The position numbers were made by a program, and so were the translations under genes. A DNA stretch of 64,000 nt, from contig NZ_KQ948658.1 of NCBI RefSeq assembly GCF_001514145.1, positions 675,274 to 739,273 of the forward strand. Reading direction: 5' to 3'. Each line of letters begins with the position of its first letter. Position 1 is the first letter of the stretch. Positions 34,143 to 42,063 of this stretch are shown one piece after another. The notes below the pieces were generated by a model, which was given only the letters and a program-made list of their open reading frames with translations, had not been told where the DNA came from and searched no databases. Source of the stretch: Streptomyces canus (lineage in GTDB: Bacteria > Actinomycetota > Actinomycetes > Streptomycetales > Streptomycetaceae).

Positions 34143-35366
34143 GTGCCCGCCCGCCCGGCAACTGTGAACGCCCGCTCGGCCTGGCACGACGTCCCCCGCC
34201 TCCAGGTCCGCCGTTTCGCGGCCATCGCCATGGCCGAGGCGCCGGCCCTCGCGGAGGAGATCCTGCGCGAGATCCGCCGCGAGTACCCTCATCTGCCGGT
34301 GATCCTCGACGAGTCCGGCGAGCCGATGGCCCTGGTCGGCATCCGCCGCGCGATCGAGGTCTTCGTCCAGCACCTGGAAACGGCTGAGGGTCGCCCGACG
34401 GTCCCCCCGGGTGTCTTCCAGGAGTTCGGCCGCGGCGAGGGTCTGAACGGACGCAGCCTGGACTCCCTCCAGGCGATCTACCGCATGGGCGTCCGCCTGG
34501 CCTGGCGCCGGTTCGCCGACATCGGCCAGCGCGTGGAGATCCCGCCGCCGGCTATGTACGAGCTGGTGGACGCGGGCTACGAGTACCTGGACGGCCTGGT
34601 CGACCAGTCGGTCCGGGGCTACGCGGAGGCGGCGGCACGCCAGGCGGGCGAGCGTCTGCGCCTGCAGCGCCGCCTGATGGAGTTACTCCTGGCCGAACGC
34701 CACCGGGGCGATCCGGCGGACGCGCTGACGGAGCGCGCGGCCCGCATCGGCTGGCCCCTCCCGAAGAAGGTGGCGGTCGGCGTCCTGCTCCGTCCGGCCC
34801 GTGAGGCGGTGCCCCCCGCGGTGGGCCAGGGCGTCCTCCTGGACATGGACTACGAACAGCCCCGCATGGTCGTCCCGGAACCGGGCGCGGCGGGCCGCCC
34901 CGAACTCCTGCACCGGGCCCTGACCGGTTGGGCGGGCGCGATAGGACCCCCGGTCCCGCTCGCCGACGCGGCGAAGTCCCTCCGCTGGGCCGAGGCCGCC
35001 GTACGCCTGATGGAACGCGATCTGCTCCCCGCCGGGGACGTCCTCTACTGCACCGAACACACCGAGGCCCTGGTCCTGCTCCAGCCGGAGGAGCTGATCG
35101 ACGATCTGGCCCTGCGCTGCCTGGCCCCCCTGCGGCACTGCGGCCCCACCCACGGCCGCCGCCTCGCGGAGACGTTGCTGGCCTGGCTGGAGACGAGGGG
35201 CGGCGCCCCGGAGGTAGCGGCCCGCCTGGGCGTCCACCCCCAGACCGTCCGCTACCGTCTCCGCCAGATCCGGGAGCTGTGGGGCGACGAGATCGACGAC
35301 CCGGACCGGCGGTTCGAGCTGGAGCTGGTGCTGCGGGCCCGGCGCTTGCGGGGAGAGCTGGCGTGA
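34143..35366 (+). CDS. PucR-type helix-turn-helix regulator
   Basis: A 407-residue transcription factor. The C-terminus carries the PucR/CdaR helix-turn-helix (LAETLLAWLETRGGAPEVAA, then RLGVHPQTVRYRLRQIRELW). The middle resembles the GGDEF-like CdaR linker domain (KVAVGVLLRPAREAVPP). The N-terminal third is a helical sensor region (LDSLQAIYRMGVRLAWRRF). It starts with GTG at 34143, 3 bp after the DUF2613 gene. Codon 181 is TTA (34683-34685), so it is likely expressed only when the bldA tRNA is present. The paired palindromes at 33853-33886 are candidate autoregulatory sites. Confidence 0.87.
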   Translation: MPARPATVNARSAWHDVPRLQVRRFAAIAMAEAPALAEEILREIRREYPHLPVILDESGEPMALVGIRRAIEVFVQHLETAEGRPTVPPGVFQEFGRGEGLNGRSLDSLQAIYRMGVRLAWRRFADIGQRVEIPPPAMYELVDAGYEYLDGLVDQSVRGYAEAAARQAGERLRLQRRLMELLLAERHRGDPADALTERAARIGWPLPKKVAVGVLLRPAREAVPPAVGQGVLLDMDYEQPRMVVPEPGAAGRPELLHRALTGWAGAIGPPVPLADAAKSLRWAEAAVRLMERDLLPAGDVLYCTEHTEALVLLQPEELIDDLALRCLAPLRHCGPTHGRRLAETLLAWLETRGGAPEVAARLGVHPQTVRYRLRQIRELWGDEIDDPDRRFELELVLRARRLRGELA

Positions 35367-35504
35367 GAGGCGGCCACCCCGGCCACCGGTGAACCCACCA
35401 CGCAATGTGACGTGTCGCACACGAACACACGGGAACCGGCAGCTCGCACCCCTGCCCTTCCTGCGGAAACGGGCCGGATGGGGAGTTCGTGACCCGCATG
35501 GCCA

Positions 35505-35534
35505 TTGCCGGAGGAAACAGCCTGTCGCTAGCCT
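35505..35534 (+). promoter_or_regulatory. Promoter of the iclR-type gene
   Basis: TTGCCG (35505-35510) and TAGCCT (35529-35534) are 18 nt apart. The IclR-type operator begins 17 nt downstream, across the expected start point. Moderate match only. Confidence 0.4.
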
Positions 35535-35551
35535 GTGTTCGTCATGCCGAT

Positions 35552-35578
35552 CGTCTGTTGAAATTTCGAACGCAGACG
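35552..35578. promoter_or_regulatory. IclR-type operator upstream of its own gene
   Basis: CGTCTG (35552-35557) and CAGACG (35573-35578) flank TTGAAATTTCGAAC. The inner 12-mer GAAATTTCGAAC (35560-35571) matches GAGATATCGAAC at 40688-40699, in front of the arabinan transporter, at 10 of 12 positions. That suggests one regulator for both. Confidence 0.5.
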
Positions 35579-35606
35579 CCTTAGACACAAAGAGAGGGGG
35601 CCGGTT

Positions 35607-36380
35607 GTGGGACGCCTCGTACCTGCCGTGACCCGGGCTCTCGACATTCTCGAGCTCTTCCTCGACGGAGACGGGACGCTCTCCGCCCCCGACATCGTGC
35701 GCAGGCTGCAGCTGCCGCGCACCACCGTGCACGAGCTGGTGACCACTCTCGCCGCCCGGTCGTACATCGTCCAGGTCCCGGGCCAGCCGGGACGCTACCG
35801 GCTCGGGGTGCGGCCCTACCAGCTCGGCAGCCGGTACGCCGAGCAGCTCGACCTCGCCGCCGAGGGTCAGCAGGTCGCCCGGTCCGTCGCCGAGACCTGC
35901 GACGAGACCGTACACGTGGCGATCCTCGAGGGCACCGACGTCATCTACATCGCCAAGGTCGACTCGACGCACGCGGTGCGGATGGTGTCGGCCGCCGGCC
36001 GGCGGCTGCCCGCGCACTGCACCTCCGTCGGCAAGATGCTCCTCGCCTCCCTCCCGGAGCCGCAGCTCGCCTCCCGCATCCCGGACGACACTCCGCTCCC
36101 CGGTATGACGCCCAACAGCATCACCGACCCCGCTGCCCTGCGCGAGGCCCTGGACGAGATCCGGCAGCGAGGGGTCGCCGTCGAGAACCGCGAGTCCAAC
36201 CCGGACGTGTCCTGCGTGGCCGCCCCGGTCCGCGACCGCACCGGGCAGGTCGTCGCCGCGCTCTCCATCTCCGTGCCGATGATCCGCTGGAGCGACGACC
36301 GCCGCTCCGAGCTGGAGCAGCTCGCCGCCAAGGGCGCCGCCGAGCTGTCCGAGCGCCTCGGCCACCGGAGCGTGGGATGA
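35607..36380 (+). CDS. IclR family transcriptional regulator
   Basis: A 257-residue regulator. The N-terminal winged helix-turn-helix is at about 5-60 (LVPAVTRALDILELFLDG, APDIVRRLQLPRTTVHELVT). The C-terminal IclR effector domain has VHVAILEGTDVIYIAKVDST, LPAHCTSVGKMLLASLP, and VENRESNPDVSCVAAPVRD. GTG at 35607 has AGAGAGGGGG upstream. It overlaps the SMP-30 lactonase gene by 4 bp. That pairing is usual for sugar or sugar-acid catabolism. A near-identical operator core also lies before the arabinan ABC operon 5 kb away, so it may control both. Confidence 0.88.
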   Translation: MGRLVPAVTRALDILELFLDGDGTLSAPDIVRRLQLPRTTVHELVTTLAARSYIVQVPGQPGRYRLGVRPYQLGSRYAEQLDLAAEGQQVARSVAETCDETVHVAILEGTDVIYIAKVDSTHAVRMVSAAGRRLPAHCTSVGKMLLASLPEPQLASRIPDDTPLPGMTPNSITDPAALREALDEIRQRGVAVENRESNPDVSCVAAPVRDRTGQVVAALSISVPMIRWSDDRRSELEQLAAKGAAELSERLGHRSVG

Positions 36381-37225
36381 CCCGCTTCACGACGTACGAC
36401 GTCGCCGTACGCGCCGAGGCCACCCTCGGCGAAGGGCCCACGTGGGACGGCGAGCGGCTCCTGTGGATCGACATCCTCGGCGCCCGGCTGCACACCTACG
36501 ACCCGCTCTCCGGCCACCGCACGGTCCGCGTCCTGGACCAGCACATAGGCGCCGTCAAGCCGCGCGCGGGCGGCGGACTCGTCCTCAACCTCCGGGACGG
36601 CGTGGCCCTGCTGGACCCCGACGACTCCTTCCGCTGGCTCCACCACGAGCCCGTCCCCGGCCGCCGGGCCAACGACGCCGCCGTGGCCCCCGACGGCTCC
36701 CTGTGGGCGGGCACCATGCGCTACGACGAGGCCCCGGGCGGCGGCACCCTGTCCCGGATCACGGGTGACGGCACGCACCGCACCGTCCTCGACGACGTGG
36801 CCGTCAGCAACGGCACCGGGTGGAGCCCGGACGGCCGGCTCATGTACTACATCGACTCGCCCACCCGCCGCGTCGACGTCTTCGACCACGAGAGCGGGCG
36901 GCTCTCGGACCGCCGGCCCTTCGTCGGGATCGAGGACGGCGCCGGTTTCCCCGACGGGCTCACGGTCGACGCCGACGGATGCGTCTGGGTCGCGTTGTGG
37001 GACGGGGGAGCGGTCCGCCGCTACACGCCGGACGGCAGCCTCGACCACGTGATCACCCTCCCGACCCCGCGCGTCACCGCGTGCGCGTTCGGCGGCCCGG
37101 ACCTGACCGACCTGTACATCACGACCGCACGGGTGGGGCTGGACGCCCCGCACCCGGTGGCGGGCTCACTGCTGGTGGTACCGGGGGCCGGGAAGGGCGT
37201 GGCGCAACAGCCGTTCGCGGGCTGA
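36377..37225 (+). CDS. SMP-30/gluconolactonase/LRE family lactonase
   Basis: A 282-residue six-bladed beta-propeller. Conserved family parts are LGEGPTWDGERLLWIDILGA (metal Glu), GRRANDAAVAPDGSLWAGTM (metal Asn) and SNGTGWSPDGRLMYYIDSPT, then DGAGFPDGLTVDADGCVWVA (metal Asp). These supply the divalent-metal ligands of sugar lactonases. It hydrolyses a lactone such as arabinono- or gluconolactone. The exact sugar is inferred only from the nearby arabinan genes. ATG at 36377 overlaps the IclR stop by 4 bp. Its stop abuts the stop of the convergent monooxygenase with no bases between. Confidence 0.85.
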   Translation: MTRFTTYDVAVRAEATLGEGPTWDGERLLWIDILGARLHTYDPLSGHRTVRVLDQHIGAVKPRAGGGLVLNLRDGVALLDPDDSFRWLHHEPVPGRRANDAAVAPDGSLWAGTMRYDEAPGGGTLSRITGDGTHRTVLDDVAVSNGTGWSPDGRLMYYIDSPTRRVDVFDHESGRLSDRRPFVGIEDGAGFPDGLTVDADGCVWVALWDGGAVRRYTPDGSLDHVITLPTPRVTACAFGGPDLTDLYITTARVGLDAPHPVAGSLLVVPGAGKGVAQQPFAG

Positions 37226-38722
37226 CTACCGAAGCTCCGCCTTCTTCAACTCCTCCGCGGTCAAGGGCGGTTCGGCCAGAGTCGGCTTCAACGGGCCCAC
37301 CGCCGCCGCCAGCAGCACACCCGGCGCCAGCAGGACCTCCGCCCGCCGCTCCAGCGACGTCACGTCGGTGACGCGGCGGGCGATCCGCCCGTTGCCCGTC
37401 GCCGTGTACATGAGACGGGAGACGTACGCGGCCACGGCCCGGTCCCGTGCCGTCGGCCCGTTCTCCGTGGCCCCCGGATAGAACACGTCCTGCCCGGTCG
37501 CCAGCTCCCACGCCGCCTCGACCGGCCGGGCCACCGCCTTCTGCACCCGACGCGACAACCCGGCGCTCCCCCACCCGTACCGCCGCGTCAGATCCCGCAG
37601 GACGAGCGCGCTCTGGGCGCCGACGGCCAGGCCGTGCCCGTAGACCGGGTTGTACGCGGCCAGCGCGTCGCCGAGGACCGTGAAGTTCTCCGGCCAGGCC
37701 GCCATCCGCTCGTAGAAGTACCGTCGGTTGACGGTCGTACGCGTGAAGGAGACGCCGGACAGCGGCTCGGCCCGGGAGATCAGGTCGCCGATCAGCGGAT
37801 GCCGCAGCTCCTCGCGGGCGAACCGTACGAAGTCCTCGTCGGCGGGCGACGGTTCGCCTCCGCGCGTGCCGTTGAGGGTGACGATCCACCGGCCGTCCTC
37901 GATCGGCAGCAGAAAGCCCGCCCGGCCCGGTCCGGCCGCCCGCGTGTCCGGCTGCACGTTGATGACGGGGAAGCCGTCGCGGGCCTGCTCGGGCGCGAGG
38001 TAGAGGCGGCTCGCGTACGCCAGGCCGGAGTCGACCTCGCGCCGCTCCGGTGCCGGCAGCCCGAGCTCCGTCAGCCAGCGGGGCGTCCCGGAGGCCCGCC
38101 CGGTCGCGTCCACGACCATGCCCGCGTCGATGGTCCGTTCGCGGCCGTCGCGCTCCCGTACCCGGACCCCGGTGACCGCCCGTTCGTCCCCCGCCAGCCC
38201 CAGTACCTCCGTGCCGCCGAGCACCTCGATCCGGTCGTCCGCGAGGACCCGGGCCCGGACCGTCGCGTCCAGCAGGTCCCGCCCGGCCAGGATCACGTGG
38301 TGGGACTCGGGCCAGCGCCGGAACCAGCCGTGTGCCGAGAGGACGACCATGTCGGTGGTGACCGGCGCCCGGCGGGCCCCGGCGTCCGTCAGCGTGCCGG
38401 TGACGCCCGGCAGGAGGTCCTCCATGGCCCGTACCCCGCCCGACCAGAGCATGTGGGCGTGCCGGGCCTGCGGCAGGCCCTTGCGGGGCGCGGGCTTCCC
38501 GGGCAGCTCGTCCCGCTCCACCACGACGACCCGGTCGGCGAGGTCCGCCAGCGCGGCCGCCGCGAGCATCCCCGTATGGGATCCCCCGAGGACGACGGCG
38601 ACCTTGGCGGGGGAGGGGCGCCCGCTCAGGTCCGCCTCGCGTTGTCCACGCCGGTCACCCTCGACGACCTGCTTTTCTGCCGGGGACCCGGAGGTTGTCC
38701 CCCGGGAAGACGGAGTGCTCAT
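37226..38722 (-). CDS. FAD-dependent monooxygenase-like oxidoreductase
   Basis: A 498-residue flavoprotein. The dinucleotide-binding GxGxxG-type motif is VAVVLGGSHTGMLAAAAL (about 42-59), with VVVVERDELPG for the second strand. GMVVDATGRASGTPRWL and the FAD ribityl motif NFTVLGDALAAYNPVYGHGL follow, as in the tryptophan halogenase/geranylgeranyl reductase-like group. The N-terminal 38 residues are a polar extension encoded largely within the 68-bp overlap with the upstream membrane-protein gene. It forms a tight three-gene unit with that gene and an ImmA/IrrE-like peptidase gene. The substrate is unknown. Confidence 0.8.
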   Translation of the reverse strand: MSTPSSRGTTSGSPAEKQVVEGDRRGQREADLSGRPSPAKVAVVLGGSHTGMLAAAALADLADRVVVVERDELPGKPAPRKGLPQARHAHMLWSGGVRAMEDLLPGVTGTLTDAGARRAPVTTDMVVLSAHGWFRRWPESHHVILAGRDLLDATVRARVLADDRIEVLGGTEVLGLAGDERAVTGVRVRERDGRERTIDAGMVVDATGRASGTPRWLTELGLPAPERREVDSGLAYASRLYLAPEQARDGFPVINVQPDTRAAGPGRAGFLLPIEDGRWIVTLNGTRGGEPSPADEDFVRFAREELRHPLIGDLISRAEPLSGVSFTRTTVNRRYFYERMAAWPENFTVLGDALAAYNPVYGHGLAVGAQSALVLRDLTRRYGWGSAGLSRRVQKAVARPVEAAWELATGQDVFYPGATENGPTARDRAVAAYVSRLMYTATGNGRIARRVTDVTSLERRAEVLLAPGVLLAAAVGPLKPTLAEPPLTAEELKKAELR

Positions 38723-39947
38723 GCGTGGACTTGCTCTCTGCCGGGACGGCCGCGCGGGCGCGTACCGCCTTGATCTCGTCGGGGCTGTGCAGGACGTCGG
38801 ACACGGCCGCGATCTCCTGCAGCAGGTACGTGGTGTCGGGGTCCCCGTCGCCGTCGGCGTCCGGGGAGCGCCGGCGGGTCTCGACGGCGTCCAGGATCGT
38901 CACGGCGGCGGCGAGGGCCTGGGCGCGGCCGCGCTCGAAGCCGAGGGCGACGGCCGCGCCGTAGGAACGGGTGCGCAGGTCCTCGTCGAGGAACCGGGAC
39001 AGCTGGAGCAGCGCGTCGCGGATGAAGGTCTCGCGGCGGATGAGGCGCATCTCGGGGGTGGTGCGCAGGGCGAGCGGCTCGCGGCCGCCCGCGACGGTCC
39101 GCATCAGCCGGGCGAGGGGCCCCAGTTCCCGGTGGCGGCGGCGGACCAGCCAGCGCTCGTGCAGGTACTGGCCGGCGTGCGGGACGATGAAGCCGATCGC
39201 GACCAGCGTCGCCGCGATGCAGGCGGCCGACGGCGCGATGTTGGTGTTCAGCCAGTCCAGGTCGTGCCCGGTCCACCGGGCCACCACGGCCGTGAGCTTG
39301 GCCGCGCTGAAGAGCAGGTTGGTAGCGAAGCCGATGCCCAGGAACCTCAGCCCCCAGCGCAGCCACGCGTTGAGGCCGTCGGTGCGGATCCAGTTCCACA
39401 CGAGCCGGGTCGTGATGGAGCAGGCCAGGGCCTGTGCGAACAGGTAGAGCAGGATCTCCTCGCGCATGAACGGCGTACTGGCGTAGTACGTGTCCAGGTC
39501 CTCGATCCGCTCCACGGGGACGTCGGCGAGCGCGAAGAGCGTCCACAGCGCGACCACCACCGTCGCGTACGCGTAGACCACCCACCGGGTCGCGCGCCGT
39601 GTCTCGGCCGACCGCTCGGTGAGGCCGTTGCGCCAGTGCACGACCAGCAGTAGCCAGGACGCGGACAGCGCGGTGATGAGGGAGTAGACCCAGGGCGCCG
39701 CGATGTTCGGGACGCCGGTGACCCGGTTGGTCCAGGCGATGGTGCTGGGGGCCGCGAAGACGAACACCGCGCAGGCGAACAGCAGCAGACCGCCCACGGC
39801 ACGCAGCAGCGGGTCCCGCCACAGCTTGAGGATGCTGGGCAGTTTGATCACCAGGGCGGCGGTGAGGACCAGTCCCGGGAGCCAGAAGGAGACGTACAGA
39901 CCGGTGATGGAGGCGGCCAGTTGGGGTGCCGGTTCGGGGTGGGTCAC
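38655..39947 (-). CDS. MAB_1171c-like multi-helix membrane protein
   Basis: A 430-residue protein. The N-terminal half contains about seven membrane helices (FWLPGLVLTAALVIKLP, AVGGLLLFACAVFVFAAPST, SLITALSASWLLLVVHW and others). The C-terminal half is a cytoplasmic helical domain (RRHRELGPLARLMRTVAGG... RRETFIRDALLQLSRFLDED). This layout matches the MAB_1171c family, called a putative transporter without experimental basis as far as I know. GTG at 39947 overlaps the peptidase gene stop by 4 bp. Its 3' end overlaps the monooxygenase gene by 68 bp. The close coupling suggests one functional unit. Confidence 0.78.
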   Translation of the reverse strand: MTHPEPAPQLAASITGLYVSFWLPGLVLTAALVIKLPSILKLWRDPLLRAVGGLLLFACAVFVFAAPSTIAWTNRVTGVPNIAAPWVYSLITALSASWLLLVVHWRNGLTERSAETRRATRWVVYAYATVVVALWTLFALADVPVERIEDLDTYYASTPFMREEILLYLFAQALACSITTRLVWNWIRTDGLNAWLRWGLRFLGIGFATNLLFSAAKLTAVVARWTGHDLDWLNTNIAPSAACIAATLVAIGFIVPHAGQYLHERWLVRRRHRELGPLARLMRTVAGGREPLALRTTPEMRLIRRETFIRDALLQLSRFLDEDLRTRSYGAAVALGFERGRAQALAAAVTILDAVETRRRSPDADGDGDPDTTYLLQEIAAVSDVLHSPDEIKAVRARAAVPAESKSTHEHSVFPGDNLRVPGRKAGRRG

Positions 39948-40534
39948 CGCCCTCGGCCTCCGCGGTAGCCGAGGGACCTCTGGACGGGGTCGGGCCGTAC
40001 GCCGGAACCGCGTGCGGAGACGAACGGCCGGAAGGCGGCCGCCAGCCGGTGCCCGAAGTCGTCCGCCTCGGCCTCGTCCGCCTCGCGGGAGCCGTTGCGT
40101 GCCGCCACGGTCAGGGCGACGGAGTCCCAGCCGGGCCGGCCGGCCAGCGCGTCCGCCGCGGCCGCGTGATGGTGGGAGTGGCCCGCGTGCAGGTGCCACA
40201 ACTCATGGCCAAGGATGACCAGTTGCTGCATCTCCTCGGCCCGCTCCTCCACGATGACGAGGTCGAAGTCCTGGAACTCCACCCACAGTCCGGTCACCGC
40301 GATCTCGTCGGGGAACCGCTCGAAGCGCAGGTCCACCGGCCGGCCGCCGCGGCGCGCGCTCATCTCCTGGCACAGGGCCCGGCACAGCTCGGGCACGTCG
40401 GCCGGGGGGCGGGGTCTGGCCCGGACAGCGGAGGTGAGGTGGGAGACCAGATCGCGCATGGCCGAGGTCGCACGGGTGCGCCGCAGCGCCGAGGCGATCC
40501 GGGCCGCACTCCTGCGCGCGCCCGCGATGTCCAT
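39944..40534 (-). CDS. ImmA/IrrE-like metallopeptidase (toxin-regulator type)
   Basis: A 196-residue protein with the zinc-peptidase motif HELWH inside LVILGHELWHLHAGHS (about residues 107-122) and downstream acidic residues (READEAEADDFGHRLA) that may supply the third ligand. This is the DUF955/ImmA-IrrE fold, known to cleave repressors in mobile elements and stress responses. ATG at 40534 has AGGGGGTGGG upstream and is preferred to the longer frame open to 40633. No helix-turn-helix repressor gene is adjacent, so the substrate may be encoded elsewhere. It is the first gene of a three-gene minus-strand operon. Confidence 0.75.
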   Translation of the reverse strand: MDIAGARRSAARIASALRRTRATSAMRDLVSHLTSAVRARPRPPADVPELCRALCQEMSARRGGRPVDLRFERFPDEIAVTGLWVEFQDFDLVIVEERAEEMQQLVILGHELWHLHAGHSHHHAAAADALAGRPGWDSVALTVAARNGSREADEAEADDFGHRLAAAFRPFVSARGSGVRPDPVQRSLGYRGGRGR

Positions 40535-40632
40535 CCCACCCCCTGAGCTCTCCCGCCGCCGTAGGACGGGCTGTTCGAGAGTACGCGCCCTGAACTGTCC
40601 CGTCACGCGATCCGATTTTGCTGCCGGGCCCA

Positions 40633-40661
40633 TTGACTGGAAAGCGCTTCCTGCCTACGGT
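40633..40661 (+). promoter_or_regulatory. Promoter of the arabinan ABC operon with LacI-type box
   Basis: TTGACT (40633-40638) and TACGGT (40656-40661) are 17 nt apart. The spacer is filled by GGAAAGCGCTTCC (40639-40651), which has the AAGCGCTT core of LacI-family operators in actinobacteria. A repressor bound there would block polymerase directly. No LacI gene is in the window. Confidence 0.65.
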
Positions 40662-40684
40662 CCCGTTCGAAGTTACGAGCGCAA

Positions 40685-40699
40685 TTCGAGATATCGAAC
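40685..40699. promoter_or_regulatory. Second operator of the arabinan ABC operon (IclR-like site)
   Basis: TTCGA-gata-TCGAA has 5-bp arms. With the next base it contains GAGATATCGAAC, 10 of 12 identical to the core before the iclR-type gene (35560-35571). It lies just past the predicted start point, with another TTCGAA at 40666. Confidence 0.5.
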
Positions 40700-40713
40700 A
40701 GATGGGGCAGGGA

Positions 40714-42063
40714 ATGGGACGACCTGACCTGAGCCGCAGGCAACTTCTCGCCGCGGCGGGCGGACTGAGCGTCGCCGCGAGCTTCGGCTTCGCGGCCCTC
40801 GGCACCGGCGCCGACGCGCTCGCCTCCGGCGCGGACACCCGGGTGCGCTACTGGAACCTCTTCAGCGGCGGCGACGGCGCGAACATGATCACGATGCTGG
40901 ACGCCTTCCGCAAGGCCAACCCGGACATCGACGTGAAGGACTCCACCCTCCAGTGGGGCAACCCCTTCTACACCAAGCTCGCCATGGCGGCCGCGGGCAA
41001 CCGCGCACCCGACCTCGGCGTCATGCACATGGGCCGGGTCACCGGCTTCTCGCCCGGCCGGCTCCTCGATCCGTGGGACGTCGACCTGCTCGCCAAGTAC
41101 GGCGTACGGGAGCAGGACTACAACCCCGCGCTGTGGAAGCGCGGCGTCATCGACGGCAAGCTCTACGCCCTCCCGCTCGACATCCACGTCCAGCTCTGCT
41201 TCTACCGCAAGGACGTCCTGGGCAAGGCGGGTCTGCTCGGCGACGACGGCCGGATGATCCCGGTCACCTCCACCGACGAGTGGTTCGACGTCCTGAAGAA
41301 GGCCAAGGCCGCCCAGAAGAAGGGGCTCCAGACGATCGGCCTGTGGACCAACGACCAGAACTTCCAGTGGTGGTTCTTCGTCGCCTTCTACACCCAGCTC
41401 GGCGGCAAGTGGTTCAACGACGCCGACACCGAGGTCCTCTTCGACCCCGACAAGGCCACCCAGGTACTGGAGTTCCTCCGCAGGCACGTCACCGACGGGT
41501 ACGTCATCCCCGGCGCCCCCACCGGTGAACAGTTCATCAACGGCGCCCCCTTCACCTGGGAGGGCAACTGGTCCGTGCCGGTCTTCTCCGGCGCGAAGCT
41601 GGACTACGGCGCGACCCCGCTGCCGCCCGTCTTCGGCAGGCCGGCCACCCACGCCGAGTCGCACGCCTTCGTCCTGCCGCACCAGGCGGGCCGCGGCGGC
41701 GCCACCAACGAGGGCGCGCACCAACTCGCCGCCTACGTCGTGACGCACGCCCTCCAGTGGGCGGCCGGCGGGCACATCCCCGCGTACACGCCGACGCTCT
41801 CCACGGCCGCGTACAAGAAGCTCACCCCGCAGAACGAGTACGCCGGCGCCATGGACCACCAGGCCACCGAGCCGAAGGTGTGGTTCGCGGGCTCCACCGG
41901 CGTGCTCGCCCAGGACCTCGGCCCGGTCGTCGTCTCCTCGACGATGGGCTCCGCCAAGCCGGACAAGGTCGCGCAGACGATGAAGAGCCATCTCACCAAG
42001 CTCCTCGCCTCGAAGAACCCGATGGACGGCAGGACCGCCGCGCAGGGAGGTGCGGTCGCATGA
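40714..42063 (+). CDS. ABC transporter sugar-binding protein (Tat-exported)
   Basis: A 449-residue extracellular solute-binding protein. The N-terminus carries a twin-arginine signal (DLSRRQLLAAAGGLSVAAS) ending near ALASGAD. The body has RYWNLFSGGDGANMITMLDA and later APFTWEGNWSVPVFSGAKL, typical of family-1 oligosaccharide binders. No lipobox cysteine follows the signal, unlike most Streptomyces sugar-binding lipoproteins, so how it stays near the permeases is unclear. ATG at 40714 follows GGGGCAGGGA; ATG at 40702 is an alternative. It is the first gene of a five-gene arabinan operon. Arabino-oligosaccharides are the likely ligand from context. Confidence 0.87.
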   Translation: MGRPDLSRRQLLAAAGGLSVAASFGFAALGTGADALASGADTRVRYWNLFSGGDGANMITMLDAFRKANPDIDVKDSTLQWGNPFYTKLAMAAAGNRAPDLGVMHMGRVTGFSPGRLLDPWDVDLLAKYGVREQDYNPALWKRGVIDGKLYALPLDIHVQLCFYRKDVLGKAGLLGDDGRMIPVTSTDEWFDVLKKAKAAQKKGLQTIGLWTNDQNFQWWFFVAFYTQLGGKWFNDADTEVLFDPDKATQVLEFLRRHVTDGYVIPGAPTGEQFINGAPFTWEGNWSVPVFSGAKLDYGATPLPPVFGRPATHAESHAFVLPHQAGRGGATNEGAHQLAAYVVTHALQWAAGGHIPAYTPTLSTAAYKKLTPQNEYAGAMDHQATEPKVWFAGSTGVLAQDLGPVVVSSTMGSAKPDKVAQTMKSHLTKLLASKNPMDGRTAAQGGAVA

